Shown: in pieces, positions 31,303 through 40,091 of the stretch
Position numbering within the stretch: the first letter of the stretch is position 1
Layout: every line of letters begins with the position of its first letter
Source: UMGS1766 sp963597355
GTDB lineage: Bacteria; Bacillota; Clostridia; Oscillospirales; Oscillospiraceae
DNA length: 64,000 nt
Direction: 5' to 3'
Assembly (NCBI GenBank): GCA_963597355.1
Contig: CAVBPR010000006.1
Location: 124,001 to 188,000 of the forward strand
Position numbers and translations under genes: made by a program
Notes under the pieces: generated by a model
What the model was told of the DNA's origin: nothing
Seen by the model: the letters and a program-made list of their open reading frames with translations, nothing else
The model's database searches: none

Positions 31303-33834
31303 ATGAAATGCAAATTTGATGTTACCGGCATGACCTGCGCGTCCTGTCAGGCGCATGTGGAAAAGGCGGTCAACGCTTTGCCCGGTATTCAAAATGCAGC
31401 AGTCAATTTGCTTGCCAACAGCATGGTGGCAGAATTTGATGAAACTGCATTGACCGCTGCAGACATTTGCCGCGCTGTGGATAAGGCCGGCTATCACGCT
31501 GTCGTTCACGGCCAACAGGCTTCTGCCGTTCCCCAGCAAAACGCCGCGGCAGAGCAGGAAAAGCAAATGAAGCATCGCCTGATCTGGTCGATTATCTTTT
31601 TGGTTCCTCTGTTTTATTTGTGCATGGGGCATATGGTCGGCGCTCCGCTGCCGGCGATCTTCAAGGGCGTAGAAAATTGCATGGTCTACACGCTGGCACA
31701 GCTGGTGCTGGTATTGCCGATTATGTACTTGAACGACCACTATTATATCAACGGCTTCCGAGCACTGTTCAACCGCAGTCCGAACATGGACTCCCTAATT
31801 GCCGTTGGCAGTTCTGCCGCCTTTCTCTATTCTCTCTGGGCCACCTTCATGACCGGCTGGGCGCTGGGTCATGGCGACATGATGCTGGCAGAGGAATACC
31901 ACATGAATCATCTCTACCTGGAATCGGTCGGCATGATTCTGACCCTAATCACCGTAGGCAAATATCTGGAAACCCGCTCCAAAGGAAAAACCGGTGATGC
32001 CATTCGCGCCCTGATGGATCTGGCCCCAAAAACCGCCATTGTTGTTCGCGGCGACAGTGAAGTGGAACTTCCGGTGGAGGAAGTTGTCGTAGGCGATATT
32101 CTTCGGGTAAAGCCCGGCGGATCTGTTCCGGTCGACGGCACAGTCCTGGAAGGCCATTCTGCCGTAGACGAGTCCGCCTTGACCGGAGAATCCATCCCCG
32201 TGGCAAAGCAGCCGGGGGACAAGGTAAGTGCCGCAACCATGAACCAGACCGGAAGCTTTACCATGAAGGCTACCGGAGTTGGCGAGGATACCGCTCTTGC
32301 CCGCATTATTCAATTGGTGGAGGACGCCTCTGCAAGCAAAGCGCCCATTGCAAAAATGGCGGATAAGGTGGCCGGTGTATTCGTCCCCGTCGTAATGATG
32401 ATCGCCCTTATTACCGCCATCGTTTGGCTCATTGTCTCCGGGCAACCCAGCCGCGCTCTGGTGGCTGGTGTGTCTGTGCTGGTGATTTCCTGCCCCTGTG
32501 CTCTGGGACTGGCTACTCCGGTGGCAATTATGGTCGGCACGGGACGGGGCGCGCAAAACGGCACGCTCTTTAAATCTGCCGAGTCCCTGGAGGCTCTTCA
32601 AAGCGTCCAGACCATTGTGTTGGATAAAACCGGAACGGTAACCGAAGGGAAACCCGCTGTTACTGACCTTCTTCCCGAGGCCAGTCATACGGAAGAGGAG
32701 CTTCTTTGCGTTGCGGCTTCGCTGGAGGCTTATTCTGAGCATCCTCTCGCCGATGCCATTGTTCGCTGTGCTCAGGAGCGAAACATTCCCCTTTGCACGG
32801 TGGAACAGTTTGAAGCTGTGCCCGGCAAGGGAATCAAAGGTGTCATTCAAGGCAACCATTATGCCGCAGGAAACGAGCGTTTTCTAAAGGAGCTTGGTAT
32901 CCCGCTGAAAAACAACTCCGCTGCATTGGCAGAGCAAGGCAAAACACCCCTGTTCTTTGCTGAAAACAATGTACTTGCCGGCACCATCGCCGTAGCAGAT
33001 CCGGTGAAAGCGGGAAGCAAAAAGGCGATCCAGGCAATGAAGGAACTGGGATTGAATGTTGTTCTGCTCACCGGTGACAATCGCCGCACCGCCGAAGCCG
33101 TTGGCCGTCAGGTTGGCGGAATTCAAGTGATTTCCGAAGTTCTGCCCCAGGACAAAGAACGGCATATTTCTCAGCTTCAAAGTGCCGGTCAAAAAGTTGC
33201 CATGGTCGGCGATGGAATTAACGATGCGCCTGCACTGGCCCGCGCCGATGTAGGCATTGCCATCGGCGCCGGAACAGATGTTGCCCTGGAAAGTGCCGAT
33301 GTGGTGTTGATGCGCTCCGACCTGATGGATGCCGTCGGGGCTTACGAATTATCCCGCGCGACCCTGCGTAATATCAAGGAAAACCTGTTTTGGGCGCTGT
33401 TCTACAATGCAATCGGCATCCCTCTTGCCGCCGGTGTGTTTTATCCCCTGTTAGGCTGGCAGTTAAATCCGATTTTTGGTGCAGCCGCGATGAGTCTGTC
33501 CTCCGTGTGCGTCGTCTCAAACGCCCTGCGGCTGCGGTTTTTTAAGCCAAAGCATCAAAGCGATCCCAGCGAAATCCAAGTTCCTGTAATATCAAACACA
33601 GTTCAAGAAAGTGAGGAAGAAACTATGACAAAGGTACTGACAATTGAAGGCATGATGTGTGGGCACTGCCAGGCCCGCGTGGAAAAAGCACTCTCCGAAG
33701 TGAAGGGTGTAAAGAGCGTAACCGTCGATCTCGAAGCAAAGACGGCAACGGTGGAAGCCGGTCTTCTCACCGGAAATCAGGCTCTGACAAAGGCCGTAAC
33801 GGATGCTGGTTATGAGGTGACGAACATCCAGTGA
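31303..33834 (+). CDS. copA: Copper-exporting P1B-type ATPase with N- and C-terminal HMA domains
   Basis: The 843-residue membrane ATPase has an N-terminal metal-binding domain with GMTCASC (C12, C15) and eight membrane segments with the CPC metal site (VISCPCALG). Phosphorylation Asp lies in DKTGTVTEG, and GDGINDAPALA follows. It pumps Cu(I) out of the cytoplasm. The unusual part is a second HMA domain at the extreme C-terminus (GMMCGHC, C786 and C789) joined by a short acidic linker. That domain looks exactly like a CopZ chaperone and is preceded by its own Met and Shine-Dalgarno. The gene overlaps csoR by 4 bases. Confidence 0.95.
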   Translation: MKCKFDVTGMTCASCQAHVEKAVNALPGIQNAAVNLLANSMVAEFDETALTAADICRAVDKAGYHAVVHGQQASAVPQQNAAAEQEKQMKHRLIWSIIFLVPLFYLCMGHMVGAPLPAIFKGVENCMVYTLAQLVLVLPIMYLNDHYYINGFRALFNRSPNMDSLIAVGSSAAFLYSLWATFMTGWALGHGDMMLAEEYHMNHLYLESVGMILTLITVGKYLETRSKGKTGDAIRALMDLAPKTAIVVRGDSEVELPVEEVVVGDILRVKPGGSVPVDGTVLEGHSAVDESALTGESIPVAKQPGDKVSAATMNQTGSFTMKATGVGEDTALARIIQLVEDASASKAPIAKMADKVAGVFVPVVMMIALITAIVWLIVSGQPSRALVAGVSVLVISCPCALGLATPVAIMVGTGRGAQNGTLFKSAESLEALQSVQTIVLDKTGTVTEGKPAVTDLLPEASHTEEELLCVAASLEAYSEHPLADAIVRCAQERNIPLCTVEQFEAVPGKGIKGVIQGNHYAAGNERFLKELGIPLKNNSAALAEQGKTPLFFAENNVLAGTIAVADPVKAGSKKAIQAMKELGLNVVLLTGDNRRTAEAVGRQVGGIQVISEVLPQDKERHISQLQSAGQKVAMVGDGINDAPALARADVGIAIGAGTDVALESADVVLMRSDLMDAVGAYELSRATLRNIKENLFWALFYNAIGIPLAAGVFYPLLGWQLNPIFGAAAMSLSSVCVVSNALRLRFFKPKHQSDPSEIQVPVISNTVQESEEETMTKVLTIEGMMCGHCQARVEKALSEVKGVKSVTVDLEAKTATVEAGLLTGNQALTKAVTDAGYEVTNIQ
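33625..33834 (+). CDS. Possible CopZ chaperone from an internal start in copA
   Basis: The frame is the same as copA. From Met775 it encodes 69 residues, MTKVLTIEGMMCGHCQARVE onward, the full length of a stand-alone CopZ. GTGAGGAAG lies 7 bases before the ATG. The preceding 20 or so residues (SNTVQESEEE) look like linker. Free CopZ would deliver Cu(I) to CopA and CsoR. Whether ribosomes use this internal site is inference. Confidence 0.5.
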   Translation: MTKVLTIEGMMCGHCQARVEKALSEVKGVKSVTVDLEAKTATVEAGLLTGNQALTKAVTDAGYEVTNIQ

Positions 33835-34094
33835 AGGCAGATAAAACACAAATCCAGCGACTGTTAAAAACCGCCCGTGGCCAACTGGATGGCATTTTGA
33901 ATATGGTAGAAGAAGACCGCTACTGCGTTGATATCTCCAATCAGATTCTGGCCACCCAGTCCATTCTAACAAAGGCCAACTCCGCAATTCTGCAGGCACA
34001 TATGTCCTGCTGCGTGCGGGATGCGGCAGAGAACGGAAACGTAGAAGAAAAGCTGGATGAAATCAACCAGCTGCTGCAAAAGCTGATGAAATGA
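33831..34094 (+). CDS. csoR: Copper-sensing repressor CsoR
   Basis: The 87-residue all-helical protein belongs to the CsoR/RcnR family, with the Cu(I) ligand set C32, H57 and C61 (YC...QAHMSCC). The absence of an N-terminal His ligand argues for copper rather than nickel. It releases the GC-rich operator at 31265-31290 when Cu(I) binds. The GTG start overlaps the copA stop, so translation is coupled. Confidence 0.92.
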   Translation: MKADKTQIQRLLKTARGQLDGILNMVEEDRYCVDISNQILATQSILTKANSAILQAHMSCCVRDAAENGNVEEKLDEINQLLQKLMK

Positions 34095-34095
34095 C

Positions 34096-34138
34096 AAACA
34101 GCACTCGCATCTATGACAGATGCGAGTGCTGTTTTTTT
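34096..34138. terminator. Terminator of the copper operon
   Basis: A perfect 17-bp stem (34096-34112 with 34118-34134) is followed by T7, between convergent genes. Confidence 0.95.
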
Positions 34139-34616
34139 AACCTGCTATAAGAGATCCTGCTCCATAAGTGACAAAGGAAACGATAATGCCTGCAATTACT
34201 ACGCCCAATGCAATTGCCGGGAATGCCTTTCTTAACCGCATTTCCAGCATAGCTGCTACCAGCGCGCCGGTCCACGCTCCCGTGCCCGGAAGTGGGATTG
34301 CTACCAGGATGACCAGTCCCCAGAAGGCGTATTTCTCTACCGTGGCAGATTTCTTTGCCGCCCGCTCTTCCATCTTTGCCACAAGATGACCGAGATGGCC
34401 GCTGGTGCGGCTCATCCAATCAAAAATCTTGCGGATAAAGATAATAATGAAGGGGACAGGGATTAAGTTTCCGATGATTGCCACTCCGATGGCTACCCAG
34501 AAATTTAAGTCATGGGCAGTTGCAATGGGGATCGCGCCCCGCAATTCGATAACCGGAACCATGGAAATCAGCAGTGTCATCAGCATCTTTCCCGGTAAAC
34601 TACTCCAAATGGACAA
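34137..34616 (-). CDS. COG2426 small multidrug export family membrane protein
   Basis: The 159-residue protein has four or five membrane segments with the family blocks SMVPVIELRGAIPIA and VAIPLPGTGAWTGALVAA. The two PxP/PxxG loops resemble the half-buried helices of DedA-like proteins. The family name 'small multidrug export' is not well supported experimentally, so function remains open. Single-gene unit. Confidence 0.85.
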   Translation of the reverse strand: MSIWSSLPGKMLMTLLISMVPVIELRGAIPIATAHDLNFWVAIGVAIIGNLIPVPFIIIFIRKIFDWMSRTSGHLGHLVAKMEERAAKKSATVEKYAFWGLVILVAIPLPGTGAWTGALVAAMLEMRLRKAFPAIALGVVIAGIIVSFVTYGAGSLIAG

Positions 34617-34739
34617 ACCAATTCCTCCAGTGGGCGCAGCCCTATGTTTCTTCTCCTTTAATTATAGTTTCCCCAGAAAAACAATCAAGTGAACCGACAT
34701 GAAGGTTTTCTTGTCAAAACATGAAAAATCGATAAATTC

Positions 34740-36515
34740 TTACATGCGATCCGGTGCGGAGAAGCCCAGCAGATCGATCGCAATTTCCAGCACATGGAGC
34801 ACCAGCTGAAGCAGCGTTACATAGGAAGCCTGCCGAGCCGCATCGGTCTCTTTCATAATGTTGCACTCGTTATAGAACTGGTTGAACACACCGGTGAGTT
34901 CATAGATATAGTGGCAAAGCTTATTGGGTGCTTTCTGTTCATAGGTCTGGTAAACCGTTTCATTGAACTTACCCAGCACCAGCATCAGATCTGTCTCGCT
35001 CTTCCGATCCGGTGCCAGAATGGTACCCAGCTCAGCGTCTGGATAGGCGGTGCGGAATTTATTCAGGATGGATTTGATGCGCACCATGGAATACATGATG
35101 TAAGGGCCGGTATTTCCCTCAAAGCCGGTAAAGCGGTCTACATCGAAGATATAATCCTTTGCCGGCTGATTACTCAGGTCACCGTATTTAATCGCGGCCA
35201 GAGCAACCTTCTCTGCGATTGCACGCAGCTCCTCCTCCGAGATATTGCCGCTGGAGTTGGAGCGGGACTTCTCATAAACTGCATCTGTCACTTCCTTGAG
35301 CAGATACTCCAGGCGCAGCACTCCGCCGGCACGGGTCTTGAAGGGCTTTCCGTCCTTGCCGTTCATTGTGCCAAAGCCGATATACTCCAGGGAGCACTTA
35401 TCCTTGTCGATGATGCCCGTTTTGTATGCACAGCGGAACACCCGCAGGAAATGCAGTTCCTGCCGCTTGTCTGCCAGATAGATGACCCGATCCGGGTTGA
35501 AGTCCTGTCTGCGCTGCACCAGAGTAGCCAAATCAGTGGTTTCGTACTGAGCCGCACCATCGCTCTTCAGCACCATGCAGGGCGGAACTTCCACCTTATC
35601 CCCTTCTTCTGCAACGTCCACAACCAGAGCGCCCTCGCTGAGGTAAGCATGGCCATCTGCCTTCATTTGCTCCACCATGGCCGGGATATAGGGCTGTGCA
35701 TCGCTTTCTCCCATCCACAAGTCGAAGCAGACATCCAGCTTTTCATAATTCTGCTTCAGATCTGCCACAGACACATTAATAATGTGCCGCCACAGTGCCC
35801 GATAGCCAGGCCGACCAGCCTGCAGTTCTGCCGTTGCTGTCTGAGATGCCTGCTTGAATGCCTCGTCCTCTTTGGACTTTTTGGAGGCGCAGGGATAGAT
35901 CTCTTCCAAATCGCTGATTGTAAAGGGAGCTTCTTCCGGGTATCCTTCGGTGCGTTCCGGATCAAAATAGGGCAGGTCCGGCTGACGCTCCCGAAGCTCT
36001 GTAATGATCTGACCGATCTGAAGACCCCAGTCACCCAAATGTACGTCGCCAATGACCTTATGGCCCATAAAACGCGCCGTCCGCTTCACGGACTCGCCAA
36101 TTACTGCACTGCGCAGGTGACCTACATGCAGGGGTTTTGCCACATTAGGGCCGCCATAGTCGACCACAATCGTCAGCGGCTGTTCTGCCTTCTCCACTCC
36201 GCAGCGATCATCGGAGTTCATGCGGTTCATGCATTGCGCCAGAAATTCACCGCTCAGATCAAGGTTGATAAAGCCCGGCTTTACCATCTCCACTTTCGAG
36301 AACATTTCTTCGTTTGCCAGTGCATCCACGACCGCCTGAGCAATCATAAACGGAGCCTTGTGGTATTGCTTTGCAGCAGCCATAGCTCCATTGCACTGAT
36401 ACTGGCAAAGGTCCGGCCGGTTGGACACAGTAACCACGCCCAGTGCCGGATCATATCCCGCCGCTTCAAAGGCCTGTGCCACCCGATTTGAAATGATATC
36501 AATGATTTTTTCCAT
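34740..36515 (-). CDS. argS: Arginyl-tRNA synthetase
   Basis: The 591-residue class I synthetase has an N-terminal Add-1 domain (about 1-110), the HIGH box as HVGH in PNVAKPLHVGHLRSAVIG, and the GKPFKTRAGG region in place of a KMSK. The C-terminal anticodon-binding domain (YELTGVFNQFYNECNI) is present. It charges tRNA-Arg in the cytoplasm. It is divergent from gltX across a 125-base AT-rich gap without a T-box. Confidence 0.97.
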   Translation of the reverse strand: MEKIIDIISNRVAQAFEAAGYDPALGVVTVSNRPDLCQYQCNGAMAAAKQYHKAPFMIAQAVVDALANEEMFSKVEMVKPGFINLDLSGEFLAQCMNRMNSDDRCGVEKAEQPLTIVVDYGGPNVAKPLHVGHLRSAVIGESVKRTARFMGHKVIGDVHLGDWGLQIGQIITELRERQPDLPYFDPERTEGYPEEAPFTISDLEEIYPCASKKSKEDEAFKQASQTATAELQAGRPGYRALWRHIINVSVADLKQNYEKLDVCFDLWMGESDAQPYIPAMVEQMKADGHAYLSEGALVVDVAEEGDKVEVPPCMVLKSDGAAQYETTDLATLVQRRQDFNPDRVIYLADKRQELHFLRVFRCAYKTGIIDKDKCSLEYIGFGTMNGKDGKPFKTRAGGVLRLEYLLKEVTDAVYEKSRSNSSGNISEEELRAIAEKVALAAIKYGDLSNQPAKDYIFDVDRFTGFEGNTGPYIMYSMVRIKSILNKFRTAYPDAELGTILAPDRKSETDLMLVLGKFNETVYQTYEQKAPNKLCHYIYELTGVFNQFYNECNIMKETDAARQASYVTLLQLVLHVLEIAIDLLGFSAPDRM

Positions 36516-36640
36516 TTGGAAACTACCTTCCCATCATAATAATTCTATTGTATTATAATAGACGCATTTTTTGCTGTCAACTTGACATTTTCCACTGCAC
36601 AAAATACAATAATACTACTGATTTTTGGAGGTATATTGCC

Positions 36641-38200
36641 ATGGCTTTGGATTACCAATGGTTTGATGAAATGGAAGCGCGCATTCCTCACGGAGAAGTT
36701 CGCACCCGCTTTGCCCCTTCCCCTACCGGCTACATGCATGTTGGAAATTTGCGCACAGCCCTATACACGTATTTAATCGCCCGCCACAACAAGGGCAAAT
36801 TCATTTTGCGGATCGAAGATACCGATCAGAAGCGGAAAATTGAGGACGCTGTGGATGTGATCAAGCGCACCATGGATTCCTGTGGTTTGGATTATGATGA
36901 GGGTCCGGATGTGGGCGGTCCCGTTGGTCCCTATGTTCAAACCGAACGCATGGGCTACTACAAGAAATATGCCGAACTCCTGATTGAGCGTGGCGCCGCC
37001 TACCGCTGCTTCTGCTCTGAGGAGCGCCTGACCGAACTGCATGCGGATGACCCCAACGCAAAATATGACCGCCACTGCCTGCATCTGACCCAGGAGGAAA
37101 TCGACGCAAAGCTGGCCGCCGGCGAGCCATATGTCATCCGGCAAAAGATCCCCGACGGATCCACCACATTTTCCGACGCTGTGTACGGAGACATTACGGT
37201 AGACAACGCTGATCTGGAGGATCAAATCCTTCTGAAAAGCGACGGACTGCCCACCTATAACTTCGCCAATGTAGTGGACGACCACCTGATGGGCATTACC
37301 CATGTCGTCCGCGGCAGTGAATATCTGTCCTCTTCTCCCAAGTACAACCTGCTCTATCAGGCCTTCGGCTGGGAAATCCCCACCTATGTCCACTGCGCCA
37401 GCGTCATGATTGATGCCAAGGAAACAGATCCTGCAACCGGTGAAACAAAGGAAATTGTCCGAAAAATGTCCAAGCGGCATGGGGATCCTTCCTATGAAGA
37501 CCTGATGAAGATGGGCTATTTGTCCTCTGCCATCGTCAACTATGTTGCCCTTCTCGGCTGGAGTCCCAAGGGCGAGCTGGCAGAACAGGAGTTTTTCTCC
37601 ATGCCGGAATTGATCGAGGCCTTTGACATTGCCGGCATTTCCAAGAGCCCCTCTGCCTTCAGCCTGGAAAAGCTGACTTATTTTAACGCGCACTATCTGC
37701 GCAGTCTGTCTCCGGAAGAATTTGCCGCGGTTGCCGCGCCGTACATTCGCCAGAGCGTCAAAAATCCGGCTTTGGATGCCGCAGAGATTGCCGGTTTGCT
37801 CCAGCAGCGCACGGAAGTGCTGACTGAAATTCCCGAAAAAGTGGATTTCTTTGAGGCCCTGCCGGATTACGGCATCGATCTCTATTCCAACAAGAAAAAC
37901 AAACTTACTCCCGAAAGTTCCAAGGTCATTCTGGAGCAGGAGCTGACCGCTATGACAGCGCTCACGGACTGGACCTACGACGCCATTCATGATGCGCTTT
38001 ACGGTCTGGCAGAACAGATGGCTTCTGCAGAGGATGTGAAGCTGAATAAAATGGTCGGCAAAGTAATGTGGCCCATCCGAATTGCCGTAGCTGGCCGCAG
38101 TGTCACCCCCGGCGGAGCCGTGGAAATCTGCCATATTCTTGGCCGCGAAGAAAGCCTGCGCCGGATGCAGATTGGTTTGGAAAAACTGAATCAATGCTGA
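36641..38200 (+). CDS. gltX: Glutamyl-tRNA synthetase
   Basis: The 519-residue class I synthetase has FAPSPTGYMHVGNLRTAL (HIGH box as HVGN), RIEDTDQ, the C-x-C...H zinc region (RCFCSEER then DRHC) and KMSK in VRKMSKRHGD. In bacteria without GlnRS it may charge both tRNA-Glu and tRNA-Gln. The ATG at 36641 has a GGAGGT site; in-frame upstream starts lack one. Confidence 0.96.
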   Translation: MALDYQWFDEMEARIPHGEVRTRFAPSPTGYMHVGNLRTALYTYLIARHNKGKFILRIEDTDQKRKIEDAVDVIKRTMDSCGLDYDEGPDVGGPVGPYVQTERMGYYKKYAELLIERGAAYRCFCSEERLTELHADDPNAKYDRHCLHLTQEEIDAKLAAGEPYVIRQKIPDGSTTFSDAVYGDITVDNADLEDQILLKSDGLPTYNFANVVDDHLMGITHVVRGSEYLSSSPKYNLLYQAFGWEIPTYVHCASVMIDAKETDPATGETKEIVRKMSKRHGDPSYEDLMKMGYLSSAIVNYVALLGWSPKGELAEQEFFSMPELIEAFDIAGISKSPSAFSLEKLTYFNAHYLRSLSPEEFAAVAAPYIRQSVKNPALDAAEIAGLLQQRTEVLTEIPEKVDFFEALPDYGIDLYSNKKNKLTPESSKVILEQELTAMTALTDWTYDAIHDALYGLAEQMASAEDVKLNKMVGKVMWPIRIAVAGRSVTPGGAVEICHILGREESLRRMQIGLEKLNQC

Positions 38201-38251
38201 TTTGATCCCGTAACATCCATATTGTTTTAAGCAAGCTTCCGCCCACAATTA

Positions 38252-38296
38252 AATCCCACTAAGCAGTTCAACTTGAACTGCTTAGTGGGATTTTTA
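38252..38296. terminator. Terminator between gltX and the flavodoxin gene
   Basis: A perfect 20-bp stem (38252-38271 with 38273-38292) ends in T5, between convergent units. Confidence 0.9.
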
Positions 38297-38321
38297 TTCT
38301 TTGAAGTTGAAGAAATCGGGC

Positions 38322-38741
38322 TTACGCCAGCGCCTCACCCAGGGCTTTGCACTCATCCAGTGCGCCGTCATCCGGATAACCGCAGCAAATCACGCTGTCG
38401 CAGGCCAGTTTTGCCCCGGCGCCCGTGCAGGTATCCTCCCAGGTACGCATCCATTCTCCATCGCCCCAGCCATAAGAGCCAAACAGAGCAATATTCTTGC
38501 CGGACAGCTCCGGCAGGCAAGCGGAAAACATGGGATCGAATTCGCTTTCCTCCAGCACTTCCGCTCCCATCGCCGGGCAGCCAAAGGCAATTGCATCATA
38601 CTGGGCCACCATAGAAGCATCAAATGCTACGCTGGGCAGCAGTACGGTTTCCGCGCCCTTTGCCTTTGCGCCATCCTCCACAGCCTGTGCCATGGCCTCT
38701 GTATTACCAGTTCCACTCCAATAAACAATTGCAACACTCAT
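38322..38741 (-). CDS. Flavodoxin
   Basis: The 139-residue protein begins MSVAIVYWSGTGNTEAMAQA, with the phosphate-binding SGTGNTE loop (9-15). FGSYGWGDGEWM supplies the second FMN loop. Flavodoxins are low-potential electron carriers that replace ferredoxin under iron limitation. It is the last gene of the iron island on the minus strand, which fits that role. Confidence 0.93.
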   Translation of the reverse strand: MSVAIVYWSGTGNTEAMAQAVEDGAKAKGAETVLLPSVAFDASMVAQYDAIAFGCPAMGAEVLEESEFDPMFSACLPELSGKNIALFGSYGWGDGEWMRTWEDTCTGAGAKLACDSVICCGYPDDGALDECKALGEALA

Positions 38742-38774
38742 AACGATCTTTCCTTTCAGATTAAATTGTAAAAC

Positions 38775-39326
38775 TCACATGGAAACTGTGAGTTGTTCCA
38801 CAGATTTTCCGCTGCACCATTGGGCATGATAGCACTCCGTACAGGCACGATAGCGAGCAAAGGTTTTCTGTGCCTGTTCCTCATCGCCATAAACCTTCCA
38901 ATCGCCTACGCATTTGAAATCCCGTGCACGGTGGGTAATAAATCCCTCTACATCAACCGGAGGATAGCCCAGAAAAAGGCCAATTTCATGGGGAAATTCA
39001 CCGCTGCACCGCAGCTTATTGACCAGTGCGACAACACAGCGGTCTGCATTTGCGCAGGGATAGCCCCGATCTGCCAGCAGATGCGCTGCAGTCGGGTCCG
39101 TCAAATCCTGACAGAGCTTGTTGGGGCGATAGAGATAAATCAGTGCCATTCCATCTTTGTATTTCAAGCATAGCACCCGAAGTCCTTTGGGAACGAGCGT
39201 CTGGTTCATTGTGCGAATATCTCTGCGCACTGCCTCCTCGGAATCATAATGACAAGAGAACAGACTTCCTGTCTTCATCCCTGCCAACGTTGGGGCGCAG
39301 TGGCGAATCACCATTTCCTCCGGCAT
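38775..39326 (-). CDS. DUF3793 family protein
   Basis: The 183-residue protein has HCAPTLAGMKTGSLFSC near the start, VLCLKYKDGMALIYLYRP, and GEFPHEIGLFLGYPPVDVEGFI with a C-terminal CTECYHAQWCSGKSVEQL. These blocks define DUF3793, repeatedly seen beside flavodoxin and iron genes in anaerobes; its role is unknown. Spacing of 6 bases to DUF2325 and 33 to flavodoxin supports one operon. Confidence 0.85.
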   Translation of the reverse strand: MPEEMVIRHCAPTLAGMKTGSLFSCHYDSEEAVRRDIRTMNQTLVPKGLRVLCLKYKDGMALIYLYRPNKLCQDLTDPTAAHLLADRGYPCANADRCVVALVNKLRCSGEFPHEIGLFLGYPPVDVEGFITHRARDFKCVGDWKVYGDEEQAQKTFARYRACTECYHAQWCSGKSVEQLTVSM

Positions 39327-39332
39327 CGCACT

Positions 39333-39617
39333 TCACCGAACCGCGTGGGTCTCCAGCACGCCTCTCAGCGCGGAAATGGAGCTGGTAGGACAATGCGCAA
39401 TCACCGTATTGCCTCCCTTGATCTCATTCAGCGCGCTGCGCAGCATTTTGTGGGACATGGTACTGGTAAAGCAAACCATAAGATCCGGCGATCCAATCTT
39501 GTTTTTCAGGCTTCCAATGGGTTTTGCAAACACCTTTGCCTGACATTCATATTCCTTGCACAGGTCCTTATATTTGCGAACCATGCACTCGTTGCCACCT
39601 AAAATTACGACGCTCAT
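39333..39617 (-). CDS. DUF2325 family protein
   Basis: The 94-residue protein begins MSVVILGGNECMVRKYKDLC, a Rossmann-like start, then has VCFTSTMSHKMLRSAL and VIAHCPTSSISALRGVL. This matches DUF2325, a small family often adjacent to Feo or peroxide-stress genes; function unknown. It is the first gene after a strong GGTTAG-N6-CTAACC operator, which points to metal control. Confidence 0.85.
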   Translation of the reverse strand: MSVVILGGNECMVRKYKDLCKEYECQAKVFAKPIGSLKNKIGSPDLMVCFTSTMSHKMLRSALNEIKGGNTVIAHCPTSSISALRGVLETHAVR

Positions 39618-39639
39618 AGAGACGCTCCTTTCTTTCGAG

Positions 39640-39657
39640 GGTTAGCGGTAGCTAACC
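39640..39657. promoter_or_regulatory. Iron-regulon operator upstream of DUF2325/DUF3793/flavodoxin
   Basis: GGTTAG-CGGTAG-CTAACC is a perfect inverted repeat (7-bp arms including the flanking C/G) 23 bases before the start. The arms are identical to the site ahead of feoA at 43900. Confidence 0.75.
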
Positions 39658-39710
39658 TACTTATTTAAGATATGGACGCCCATCGGCGCCCTTATCTCAG
39701 GCTATCTATT

Positions 39711-40091
39711 TTAACCAGCGTTTACTTTCATCACGGTATAGCCGCCAATCTGGTTCACTGTGCTTCGAAGCAGCCGCTCTTCCAGAGATTGCTTCATCCG
39801 AACGGTAACGGTTCCGTGTTCCACGTCTGCACTTGCCCATACACCATCCAATGCATTCAACGCATTTTCGACCCGGGCTGCGCAGTTTCCGCAGACCATA
39901 CCATCCACGGTGAGGACAACCGAATAGGGATAATGACTTTTCTCCCGATCCGCCACGCGAACTCGCTTCACCTTTTCATCGCTTGCCCCGCAGCAACCGC
40001 TGCGCAGCTTTTTGACATAACTCATCACGGACAAAACCGCAATTGCAACTAAAATCAATACGATAACGACCGTTGTCACTGTACTAGACAC
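39711..40091 (-). CDS. Membrane-anchored HMA (heavy-metal-associated) domain protein
   Basis: The 126-residue protein has an N-terminal membrane helix (about 6-25), a GCCGAS dicysteine (about 32-37) and a C-terminal HMA domain with GMVCGNC. It probably binds a soft metal at the inner membrane face. The GTG start at 40091 has a GAGGTG site and overlaps the end of the regulator gene by 16 bases. Its presence in an iron operon is odd for a copper-type domain. Confidence 0.8.
   Translation of the reverse strand: MSSTVTTVVIVLILVAIAVLSVMSYVKKLRSGCCGASDEKVKRVRVADREKSHYPYSVVLTVDGMVCGNCAARVENALNALDGVWASADVEHGTVTVRMKQSLEERLLRSTVNQIGGYTVMKVNAG

Noticed and set aside
34794..36491. A 565-codon plus-strand frame opposite argS
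   Set aside because: No motifs, composition typical of antisense frames, and argS is unmistakable on the other strand.
36516..36640. T-box riboswitch ahead of argS or gltX
   Set aside because: The gap is only 125 bases and lacks the conserved T-box sequence and any terminator hairpin.
36773..38248. A 491-codon minus-strand frame opposite gltX
   Set aside because: Antisense to a complete gltX, with no recognisable domain.
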